NCBI GenBank assembly: GCA_019096065.1
Contig: JAGUCH010000004.1
Location: 4,340,001 to 4,404,000, forward strand
Direction of reading: 5' to 3'
From: Paracyclopina nana
Lineage: Eukaryota > Arthropoda > Copepoda > Cyclopoida > Cyclopettidae
Length of the DNA stretch: 64,000 bases
The position numbers were made by a program, and so were the translations under genes. Below the pieces are notes generated by a model. That model did not search any database. It saw nothing but the letters and a program-made list of their open reading frames with translations, and was not told where the DNA came from. Shown here one piece after another: positions 12,701 through 24,700 of this stretch. Each line of letters starts with the position of its first letter. Within the stretch, counting starts at the first letter, position 1.

Positions 12701-15700
12701 CAGCGATCGCGGAAGGCCGCGGTGGCCACCGATGAGGATCCACTTGTCATCTCCATGACAGATGGCACCGACAACAAGAAGATCATGGTCGACCCAAAGC
12801 ACGGTGTCCTCATCAGTACGAGCGCCGAAACGCGGAGAAAAAAGCGATCTGTGGACGAAGAAGATGATGATAATGATGTGCCATCAACTACATCTTCCAC
12901 AGAGGCTACCAGTGTAACTACAGCCACCACTGACCCAACCGAACTGCCAAAAGAAGAAGAAGGAGGAGAAAACGAGGACCCGAACGGACACAGACACGGG
13001 AAGGAGAACCATTTCAAAAGCGAGAAGATGGAGGCCATGATGAAGCCATTTATGTCCTCGGCCTCGTCCTTCCCGTTTTTCAACAGCAGGTCATCGAGGC
13101 GAGTGAAAATCGACTTTGTGCAAAATGGAGGAGAATTGCCCGAGGGCTCGGTGGAGACCATCAGCGCAGGAGGGGGCAAAGCACCAGGACACCACGAAGG
13201 AGGAGGCCTCACTGTGAAGGTAAAGGATACTGGCAAAGGCAGCGGCAAACGAGCTTTGGAGGCAAGAAAAACACTCAATTTCTACTTCACGTGGTGATTC
13301 TTGTTGTTGCAGATCCAAATACCCCCAAAATTGCATGGCCACTATCTGTTCGACTGAGAGAAATACACCAATTGCTGTCTAATTTTTTCCCTCCTCGCCG
13401 GCCCATTTTGTCTTTGCGAAATTTGATCCTACCGTAAGTAGATGTGATAGCGCTCCACAATCCCATTGGCAGGGTCTGGTGGCAGCCATGAGACAACCAC
13501 TGATCGCGGCGATTTCACCACAGCCTTGATTGCTTTCGGCGCACCAGGAACTGCAAACAGAGGCAGGCAAAAAAGAGAGTTAGCAATGAATTCTTCGATT
13601 CCATTTCCAGCTGAAGAGTTCAATTTCCGAAAGCAATATTTATGACACGCGCTGCTACAGAGCATTAGCATAATTTACCGTCAGTAAGAGTGATGCAGGA
13701 GACGGGAAATGAGTATTTTCCATCACCGCCCTGAGTGAAAGCCAGGACTTGGATGCTGTAGTTGGAGAACTTTTCAAGATGGTCGAGCACCGTCGTCACG
13801 GTAGATAACCGAGTCGTCTTGGGCACCATCAAAGAGCTCACGGGTGGCCTTGAGTCGGGCACAGGGGCATACAGTACTTTATACCCCTTAATCAGCCCGT
13901 TGCGGACGTGCGGTTGCGGAGGGTGCCAGCTGACCTGGATCGTTGTGGAGGTGAGGGCCACACAGTGGACTTTTTCCGGCGGCCCATCTGGAGCTGCGCG
14001 GAGAAGACAAAGAATAATTATTTCGTGGGATATGACAAATGACAGCGGAATGCTTTTTTGTACCATCTTCTTGAGTCTGTCCAATGCTTGGGATGGACAA
14101 TGGTCCCTCGCCAAACGAGTTGACCGCTTGGACGACAATCTCGTATTTGGCATACTTGCGCAGCCTTCGGATCACGAATCGCGAGCCGCCCACGTCATAC
14201 TCGAGCTTGTCGACATCGACAAAGCGATAATTGGGGGAGCTGAGCAAAAAACGCGAGATTAATGGATTCTTGGCCGAATTCCTCATGAACTCACTTGTAT
14301 TCTCGGTAGCCGAGGTTGTAACGAGAAACGACCCCGTAGAGCAGTTTGGCCTCCGGATCGTCCCACGTGACCTCCAAGCTTGTCGATGTGAGCCCAGTGA
14401 TGCGAACATTACGAGGTGGGCCTCCCGGCCTCTCTCCGTCCGTGACAAACTAGAATTAATTCCATGTCAGCCCTAGAGTCCCATGGGAGCAAAGTAGTAC
14501 ACCATTATACCTGTAGCACTTTGCCATCCTTGCTTTTGCCCAATTGGTTTTCGGCAAACACCCGCAAGTGGTAGACAGTCCAAGGCCGCAAATTGGTCAC
14601 CAGGGTCTCGGACATGTGGCCAGGTAGAATATTTTGCTTCCCTTGCGGAAACCACTCCTCTGCAAAATAGATTTTATAGTGAACATCAATGATTTGCTTA
14701 ATTGTAGCCGCTGTAATGTTTGCTCAGAGGCTTGAGAAAAACACACATTATTCTATTTGGAGTAGACTTAAGGGTCATAAATGAATTGGGAAAGTGTCTC
14801 TTATTAAAGCCACTATTTGTCAAGATGACGAGCTTTCTTTTTTGCTTCGCGAGCAAAAAACCATAAGTTAGTCATATACAATGTTGTAATTGGTGGTGAC
14901 CCAAAAAATTACTTTTTCCCCTCTTGTAATGAATTTTTAACGAGATCTTTGAAGTGGGCTTTTTCCTTTTAGGCTAAGTAAGCCTAAAATCTGCTTACCT
15001 ACCTAGCATCAAGATTCTAAGAATATTTGCTTCTCAGTGAAAGTCTAATTAAAATAGGAATTAAGCTTCTCATCATGCAATTCAGGAAGAACTTAAGAAG
15101 AAGGCTTAATGCCAGCTTACTATTAAATGGAGAGCATCATCCACTTAAAAAAAGGCCAGTTCAAAGGCCACTGTTATTGGAAAATGGACAGAAATGCTGC
15201 TTCCTTCCTAGCTGGATTCGAGAATAAAGGCCATGCATACTCGCAACAAGGCTAAATTGGATTTATTCATTGTGCAAGCTTACATGATGACGACTTCAAT
15301 TCTAGCTCAGGTGAGGAGAAATACACTTCACATTTTGCACAAAGCCTTTGAAGTTGGAAAAGAATAATGAATTGAAGAGAACTGCCACTGCGTACATAAG
15401 TATAGAGGCTAAAATGTGCTAGTGAGTGATGAAAAGTTTTGCAAGAAAAGGAGCTGGTTAGTTAAGCTCTGGCATATCTAAAAAAGGTAAATCAAAGTGA
15501 AAGCGAGATTGCTTTCTCCTCATGCAAAGGGAAACTCGCGACATTCTGCAGCAGCTCAAAAACTTTTGAAGTGCATTTTCATCTTCATAGCGTAAAAGTG
15601 AGCACTGTGGCTTCTGGCTGGAAATCCAATTTGCTCTAATCAACTTGATTCATGATGAAGATGATCCGGAGCAGCGAAAAAAGTTTGGTTCTTACCCGAC

Positions 15701-18700
15701 TGTTCCTTCCACTGAACGACAAGCCTGTCAACGGCCGGCGAGGCCATTTCGACGCTCCAGGCCACCTTGACGCTCCGGCTTTGGATGTCCAAAATGCTCA
15801 GATTCTGGGGCGTTGGCGGCGGCTCTGCAAAGGCAATTTGACTCTTTTATTGCGGCCAAATTGGATGAAAATGCAAATATACTGCTAGCATACCCCAAAT
15901 CGTAACATCGATGCTAAAGTGAGACGTCCCGAATGCATTGGAGGCCTGGCATGAATATCGGCCTGCGTCCTCTTGAACAGCATCGCCAATCCGCAGCTTC
16001 GAAGTCACCCTTTCCAACTCGCGTATTTCGGTGGTGCTCGACTTGCCCGGAAGGGTCAGGTAATCCTTGCCATCTTTGGCCCACTTGATGCTGAAGCAGA
16101 AACAAAACTTTATCAATCTCTGCCCGATAGAATAAGCGATGAAAGATTCATATCAATCACAAACTTTTTCCCACTCCTTCACGAAGAAGGTATACATACA
16201 GGCTAGCTGCTCTCTCAATTGAGAACGGTTTAATAGAGGAGAGCGTCAACCTCCGGAGCTTGCTGCAGCCCAACTTTTGACATAAATTAGATATAGGTGC
16301 CCTACTTTTGTTACCACGGATATACGGTGAGGCTGTGCGGTCAAAAGCACCCTCAGCAAGATATAGTGTATACAGCCTTCTGTTCATGATGAGAGGTGTT
16401 GCATTGTGACCAGGTCATGCTACAACAGTAGCAAAACCACAACCCTCGTGGCCTTTATGCTTGACAAGCAAGAGCTCCCGGCGTTCAATGTAATTAGATT
16501 GGGGGAGCTTTTGATGCTACCATGCTCCAATGCTACATATAAACTAAATAAAGGTGTAAGTGCCATTTCAAAGAGCGTTGGCTATATTGGGGCAATTTTC
16601 TTTCTCTCGAGGAGAAATACACCATAAAAGTAAATTTGGACCATCACCTTGAGGCATGCAGTAATGGTGTGTGTGTGAGCTCTTCTCTGCTCATTTACCA
16701 GGCAGTTTGCAAAGCCCTTGGCTTCTTCGGCCAACTACTATGTATGGTACAGGCTGTTAAACAGCTTAATGAAGACAAGCATTTTCGCCTAGCTTCTTTC
16801 CCAATATACCGCTATACTAGCTAGTGTGCTTTAATTAAAACCCAACACGATCGAGGAGCTAGAGTAGGATCAAGTTGATAGTGTATGGCTATGCTCTTTT
16901 GGTCAGAGAAGTGGCAGCAAATCCAGCCGCGAGCAGCAGCATGGGCATTTTACGGTCAGTGCGCTGAAAAAGCCCCTGAAAAAGACTCGCTCTACCGAGA
17001 TTGACATGACTTTGAACAGGGTCAGACAGGCTCAAAGTGTTTGAATTCTTCGAATCAAAGCTCTATTCTCACTTGATGTGGTCGTCTCCAGCCGCCTCAC
17101 ACACGAGCTCCAGAGTTTCCCCTGTTCTGCCAGTGACAGGACCAGCGTGAGCAACATCAAATTTCGGAGGGGCTGCAATGGAAAAAGGGTGAGATGAGAA
17201 GAAAGCCGCCACTAATTAGAGAGAACTTACCGTTGATTTTGAGTGCCACCATCTTGCCAATCGGTTCGTTGACTCCATTGTCAGCCTCACAAATGAACTT
17301 GCCCTCATCAGCCTCCACGGCCTTGGAGATGAGCAGAGTGCCGTTGATGAGGAGACGGTAATTCCTGTACACTGGCCTCCGTTGATTAAGCTCCAATACT
17401 GGATGAGTCGACTGAGCTAATCCTCCCGCGTGATCTAAGCGCAACCGTATATGAAATTGGCGTATGAGAAAAGTAATCGTTTCACCATACCCGAAGTCAA
17501 TCTCTTCCAAGTGATGGTGGGCTCGGGAACTCCGGACACTCGACAGGGAAAGAACACATCTTGACCTTCGACAGCCTCCATATCGTGAGGCTTGACGATC
17601 CACTCGGGAGGAACTAGAACAAACATTGCATGAGATTGATTTCATCATACTATATTGTAGCAGTAGTATTTGTGCAGTAGCTCTTTCTAGCATAAATAAT
17701 GGTGCAAGTGCTCTTTGGTGCAATGATAAGGAAATTACGATTAGAAAGCTGTGGAGGAGAGGGGCAAGTTTTCGGCTTTTCCGCCACGCGGGTACCAGAG
17801 TGCAAAGTTTAATTGGACTTTTGCGAAGAAAAGTTGCCAGCACACACATCTATATACCATGTTATATATAGTGGCTGGCAAACTTCGGGTCAATTCCCAG
17901 GGCGAAAATTGGAGTTTTAGCAACTCCTGACAAGTGGTCACAATTAGAAGACTCACCTCGTATGGCCAATACGTCCGACCTCGTGAAGCTGGCCACCGCA
18001 TTGGAGGCCACACAGCTGTAGTTGCCAGCGTGGGTGGTCTCCAAAAACGAGATGGCCAAGAGGGACGTGAACTCGTCGATCCGACGCACTTGGATTCCCA
18101 GCGTGCTTTTGAGAGGCTCCAATTTGACTCCATCCTTCCACCACTCGACCTCGAGAGGCTGGTCGCCCTCGGTCACGGCGCAAATCACCCGCAGCCTCTT
18201 GCCACGGGTCAGATTTTTGGGGAAGGTGAACCGCTCCACAAGCGGAGAAACTTAAAAGGTAATCGTGATGGGTGCGCGCGCGTAATAGCAATAATACCAG
18301 CGTGAATGACGATTTGAGTGCTCTTATAACATTGTGCGAGAGAAAGCAAGTGCAGCTAAAGATGGCATGTATGCGATGATGGTGATGATGATAACAATAA
18401 TCAGTGCAGCATAATTATGGTGATGTGCAAAAAGTGCAGTGGTGCGTTTGTGCGTAAGAAGCCGGCCTCCTACCCTTAACTCTGAGCATTTGCGAGTGCT
18501 GCGCCAGCCCCGCGAAATTCTCAGCCACACACGTGAAATTGGCGTTGTGCTCCGGCCTCAGGTTGTCAATCCTCAGGACGGACTCGTAGTGGCCGATTTC
18601 AGTGATGCTGATCCCCGAGGCTGCAGCCTCCGGAGTGAGCAACTGGTCATGCCTGTACCACTTCAAGGTCAGCGGGAGGTCGCCGTCCGTCACGGAGCAC

Positions 18701-21700
18701 AACATGGACACTCTTTGGCCCAGACGCAAGTGCTCACCCACTGTGAACTTATTGATGGTGGGAGGGACTTTTGTGTTTTGTGTGTAAAGAATGAGAATGG
18801 TTATTTCGGCCTTCATCATGTGATTTGCGGTGGCGCGCGCATTGCTTTATGGCCTTTTTCTTGTAGCCAATTTAATGAAGGGCTGGCATGAAATGGATCC
18901 GGAAATGCGGGTCTTACCTATGACTTTCAATTGGCCTGATTGTGTGGCCGCGTTGCCCTGTCGGTTGGTGGCAGTGCATGCGTAAATCCCCGCGTCTTTT
19001 CTCACCACCTTGCTTATGGCGAGGGTTCCATTAGCGAAAACCGCGTGTCTCCTCTCCATGGGAAGGGAGCGTCCTTCTGTAATACACAATGCAGAACAGA
19101 GGCATAATAGTATGCTAATGCAATATTGCATAGAACACTACATACATAGTATAAATGGGGAAGAAGACACAACTGCTGCTGCCATCACATTAGAGTATCA
19201 TAGAAATGCAATTTGCCGCACACCAGCTGCTCGCACGATCAGGAAGCCGCTTTTAATATTCAAATTTTCAGGCCAATTTGGAGTAAGCTTTCGTACTCGA
19301 AATGATGCTGTTTTTTTGTGGCTGGCTTAAGGTAGTGTAAATTCAAGTCCTGGGGGACTTTTGAAAAAAGCTCGACTTTCTAATAATAATACATTATCCG
19401 TGACACACACATTTTTAGCAAGGGCTACGCGCGAGATGGATAGCGTGTAGAACTATAACCATAGTATACCATATACCACGCCGCTGTCAAGGCCGGCACA
19501 CAATTAATCTTTTTGCGACACTACACAGTAGTAGTAGTAGTGTGGGAGCAGCCAGTGGGCCCAACTGATGCAAATTTCCCACAATCGACTTGAGAGAAGA
19601 GCAAAAAGAAAATGGCGCGATGTGGACAGAATTACTGGCAGTAACACTAGAGATAAGCGATATGGAAGAACATAAAGGCTTTCGCAGATTGCATCGAGCG
19701 CGCGCGAGAAGAGCTGCGCGCCACTCCCAAATGGACAAATACGTTCGTCTTGGGGAGCAGAAAAAATGTGAATTAGCCAAAGTCTTTTGAGGGGGCCAAG
19801 AAGAAAATGATGCTTGTCATAGGCGAGAAAAGAGGGGTCAGTGGTGCGAAAAACAACAAAAATACAGCTTGGCCAGCGCTTGCTTCCGGATGACCAGGCA
19901 TCAATGCATTGTCAGAAGCATGAAGCCATTCCAAAAGTGTTCTTTTCACCATGTGGCGTAGCATGGCATGCATGTCAAGGAAAATATTTTGCTTAGCAGG
20001 AATCTCAAGCAGCTCGGGAAAAATTGGGAATTGCCAATCTGAAGATGACAGCAGCCTAAGAGGCATTTTTGAGCAGCCTCGTCCGGGCCTCAAGATATCC
20101 ATCCTCTCCTCCTACCTTGAGGGCAAAATGATGCTACTACATATATGGTCACTATGCTAGGAAGCTTAGCTACTGAGGTATAAATATACAGGGAGCAACG
20201 AAGTAACGCGCGCAGGATATGTGTGTCAAAGCAACGTAAAGTGAAGGGGGATCACAATATGGCCAACCAGTATAATGTTCTGTTGACATGGATGATGGGA
20301 GGGAAAAAGGCAGTCTATGGTGGTGTATGAGAAATCTTTTCAAAAGACGACGACGTCGCATGGGAAGAAGGTTTTTGAAACCGCAGCAGCTGAGCAAAAT
20401 ACTTTCTACTAGGATAGAGGCCGGTTTGCTTACCCTTGGTCCAAGTGATTTTTTCTATAGGATACCCACTAACGGGACAGACGACAGAAAACTCCCTGCC
20501 AACTACAGCTCGCAGTTCGCCAAGTGGGTGGACATGCGGAGGGCCTTGAAAGAAAGCCACATTATTATTATTGTTGCAACAATGCCTTTTTCCTCCACGA
20601 AAAAAAAGAGCTGTTACCATAAATATTAAGCCTCGCGGAGTGGGCCATGACACCCGCCCGATTTTCAGCCAGACACTCGTAAAGGCCACCGTCTTGCACG
20701 TCAACTCTGCTAATATTCACGTGGCTAACGACCTCTCCGTGGAGCGTAACATATTGGCCGATGAGAATTCTGCAAATAAGAGATTCTTTATAGCAGCGGA
20801 GGGTTAGTGCAAATGCCATTTCATATTATTCCTTCCGATAAAAGTTGGCGGAAAGTTCAGATTGCTTTGCCAAAGGTAGACAGACGCATTGGGCCGCTGC
20901 CGAAATATGTATAGAAAAGAGCCTTGGCCAAGCCCTTTATATACTATAGCAGCAGTAGCAGTATGGAACGCGTGCATGCAGTAGTAAAAGGAGAAAAAAG
21001 GGAGAGAGGAAGTGGAGGGCCATTTCCAGGAACAATTTGAGAACTTTGCGATTGACGGATCAAGTCCACGAAAAGGATAGAAACGACGACTTCTTCTTCT
21101 TCGCCTCCTCAGTTTTTCAATTCAACATACCCAGGGGTCTGTGGAAGTTCGTTGCCGTTGAGTGACCACGTAATTTTCGGGGTGGGACTTCCTCTCGCGG
21201 AACATTTGAGCGATACCAAAGGGCCTGGTTGCAAGGTCTGGTCGATGAATCGGTAGGTCATGATTGGGGCCGCATCTGAAAATGGAAACCAGATTGCTAC
21301 TGACCAACACAATGACGTTGACACAATCCATTTAAAGCGCGTATATTGTAATATAGCATGGTTTTGTATGTAGTAGACCTAGTGCGCGCGACCTTTAAAT
21401 CTCAATTTGGTGAGTAGCCCTTTTTTAGCGAGGATGGACCGTGAGGCCGCGTGATGGATCAGCCAATTACTCCTCGTGTCGACCTCGATCCTCAGCCTCC
21501 CATTCCTCTTTGTTGCTGCTGTGCTTTTCCGATAAACTCTATATGTGCTGCCATTACTATATTATATACTAGTAGTAGGCTCAAAAGGGGAGAAAAAGTG
21601 TCGCGCGCATGCAGCAATACGCGAGCACCATCAGTCTTAATTGACCAAATTACCTCCAAGGCGAAGCTCCGAGGCTGCCTGAGCCTCCTGGGAGCCTCGG

Positions 21701-24700
21701 GTGACGAAGCACTGATACATGCCATAATCGTCCCTTTCAAGGTTGAAAATCTGCAGCGTTTGACGGTTGGCAACAATTCGATGATGATTTGGCAACGTTT
21801 GTCCGTCCTTCATCCACGTGATTGCGCTTCGATCACGGTCCTCAGTTAAACATTCCAGCCTCGCCTGCCGACCAATATCGATAATTTGCTCCGATGGCAC
21901 CACGTCTGCAACACGAGCGAGTTTCCAAACTTATTAAAAAGTACAGAAAAGAAGCTACCGTTTCACGAGTGGCATATATATAGTACAGAGTGAAAGCAGT
22001 TTCTTCCTCTTTTGAGCTTGCAGAGCGGAGAAAAGAGAAAAAAGTTTTTGTCTCAATATTTCAGTACAGCCAAGTGCCAGAGGTAAGTCAAAAAGTTTTG
22101 GCGACAGACTGGAGCGCAGGGCAAAACCTTGAAGAAGTGAAAGCTATTCAAAAGGGGGGAAATGGAATGCTGTTGTTCTTCGCATGTGTAGACTATTAGT
22201 TCATGTTCCATATAATGATGTGTTATGTGTCTTATTTACCAACAGAGATGGCAGAGGCAATGTCCAGGTTCATCGTGAGGCTCACTTCCCCGCCCTCGTT
22301 TCGAGCAGTACACCGATATTGGCCGCTATCATCTTCCTGCAAATGGATACAAATGGATCTTACAAGAGCGAGATATGCCTCCGCATGTATTGATCAAGCC
22401 AAAGTTGTTGTAAATATACGCGGTTACATGCCTAATGATGCCTTGGCACGAAACCCAACTCAGTAGTGGCCCTTCTTTTACTATTCAACCCTTTGTGTGT
22501 GTGTGTACCAGAGTCAAGTATTATCCACTTCTTGGCTGCTGCCAACTTGTTGAGCAACTCCGGCCAGCATAGTCTTACTAATTGATGATAGCTGCTTCTC
22601 CACGTGGCGGAGGGCAAGATTATTCTAATATCTTAACCACACAGCTCAGAGAATCCTCCTCCTCCACTCGAGATTAAAGCTGGAATAGCAGTTGGGGTGC
22701 TCGTGGTATGACCTAAAAAGCTGTTTGAGCTACGCTAGCTACGATTTAGACTGCTTCTTTGAGGAAATGGCAATCCATCCACTCGCGCAGAGGCTGTTGG
22801 AACAATGAGTGGTCTAATAATGTCAGCTGCAAATCAACGCCAACAATGTCACCAGTTCAGTGAGAGGAGAGGGAAAAATTCCCCGACAAATTGGTCGGAA
22901 TGACACTGCGCGACGTCGACAAACGACTTCTTCGCTATTGTCCTTTGCATTGTGAGCGTCTCGCTCCTTCCACTCCCACCACGTTTCAAGTTTTCTTTAG
23001 AAAAATGTGGAAGAAGCTTTCCTTTATTCGCACGAGCTCGGAGCAGCCAGCAAAATGATCCCCGAGAGGCTCATTTGTACCTACTATAGCGGAGCTGCTT
23101 ACTGTTTGAATAAGGGTGCGCGAGAGGGCTAATATGTATGGAAATTGAAATGATACTCACTTTGAGCGAATCGATGACAAGGATGCCACCAGACAAGTAG
23201 ATTTTGCTGGTGCGGGCGACTGGCTCCAGCAGATTATTGCGGACTCGAAACCAGCTACATAATAATGGATCATTGTTATTTTTGGGAGAGGGGGAAAAGT
23301 GATGATGTATAAGGTGGCATTGCGACTCTCACCTGAAAGCAGGGGGAGGATTGCTTTGAACATTGCATGCCAAAACGCCCGTCTCATCTTTTTGGTAGGA
23401 GTAATAGAGGTCTTGGTGCATGAGCTCCCTCGGCTTCGAGGGCAATCCGGTGTCTGCAGAAAAAGAAAGCAAGTTGCAATTAATATATATACGAATCTGC
23501 ACGGCAAGACGACTTTCTAAAATGTCCCATGGGACTCGACACTTACTGTCGATCGTCAAGTGGAAAGGCGGACTTGATTCCTCCAGACTGGTGAGTGAAT
23601 TCACGACCAAGCATGAATACGGCACTCCTGCGTCGTTTTCATCGGCCCGTAAAACGTGAAGGTCACCCGAGGGCAGCACGTGATATTTTCCATCTGCGAA
23701 TGAAAACATAGTGAATTAAGACGCACAAAACTTATGCCATGGCATGCTAAGACTCTGGCTTACGCTGTCTAATAATCCTAACCATTTGGCAACAGATGCA
23801 TGGAAGATTTGGGCGACATCCCCCTTCACCAATGGTGTAGTTGCTTCAATAATTAACTAAGGAATCTCGAGGAGGATGGTAAAAGGGGCAAAAAGTCCCC
23901 CACCATCTTGACTAGCTCCTCCGATCTTCAGCGAGCTAATGCTGCTACTGTGTTTACCCCATGATGATCGAGACAGTCGTGATCGTGTGCCACTAATAAA
24001 GGGATTTGGCTCGCGAAATTACTGCTGCCAGTTTAAATTATTTCCAAGATAAAATAATGGCACATAAGGAGAAATGATGGTAATGCAGCAGCTCGCGGAG
24101 ATTCGTTTTGTCATGCCAACCACGTACAATTTGTGGCACACAATGTTGTTGGTTGGCAATACATTTTCGCAATTGTTTCAGACTATGCAGAAGTGTATTA
24201 GCAGGCAACGTAGCCTGTTATTAGCTCTCTCGACACTTTTAATGACCCTTGCAACTATGTGGAACAGCAGCAAAAGCGAGATAGTCCAAAAAATGAGTGG
24301 GCTACTATACTGCTACTGGCAAATTTATGCATATAGGGCTCTCGAGCCATTTCATGTTTATTTCTCTATTTAGCACTTTTATTCTGGCTAAAAGAAAGCT
24401 CGACTTGCACTTATTCCAATGCTAAGAAAATCCCAAGAAAGAATTTGGCCCATTTTGCATGGTCGATTTTATGGCTCAAACGTGAGCATTGTTCATATCT
24501 GGCATGGAAAAAATCCCCAACTAAAAGTCCGTTTTCCCCCCACTAACAATGTGTACCATGTACTAGTACAGGCGAAATCAGGCCCAACTGATGAAGATGA
24601 TAAGAGAATGTGTCAGATTACCTCCTCTTGACGAGGGATAGAGCCTCGTTGTGCCTCGGGTCCAAGAGATGATTTTGGTGTAAGGAGACGCTGATTGGGG

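Noticed and set aside
22494-22506. Short (GT)n tract
   Set aside because: Too short to annotate as a microsatellite; similar short tracts occur throughout.
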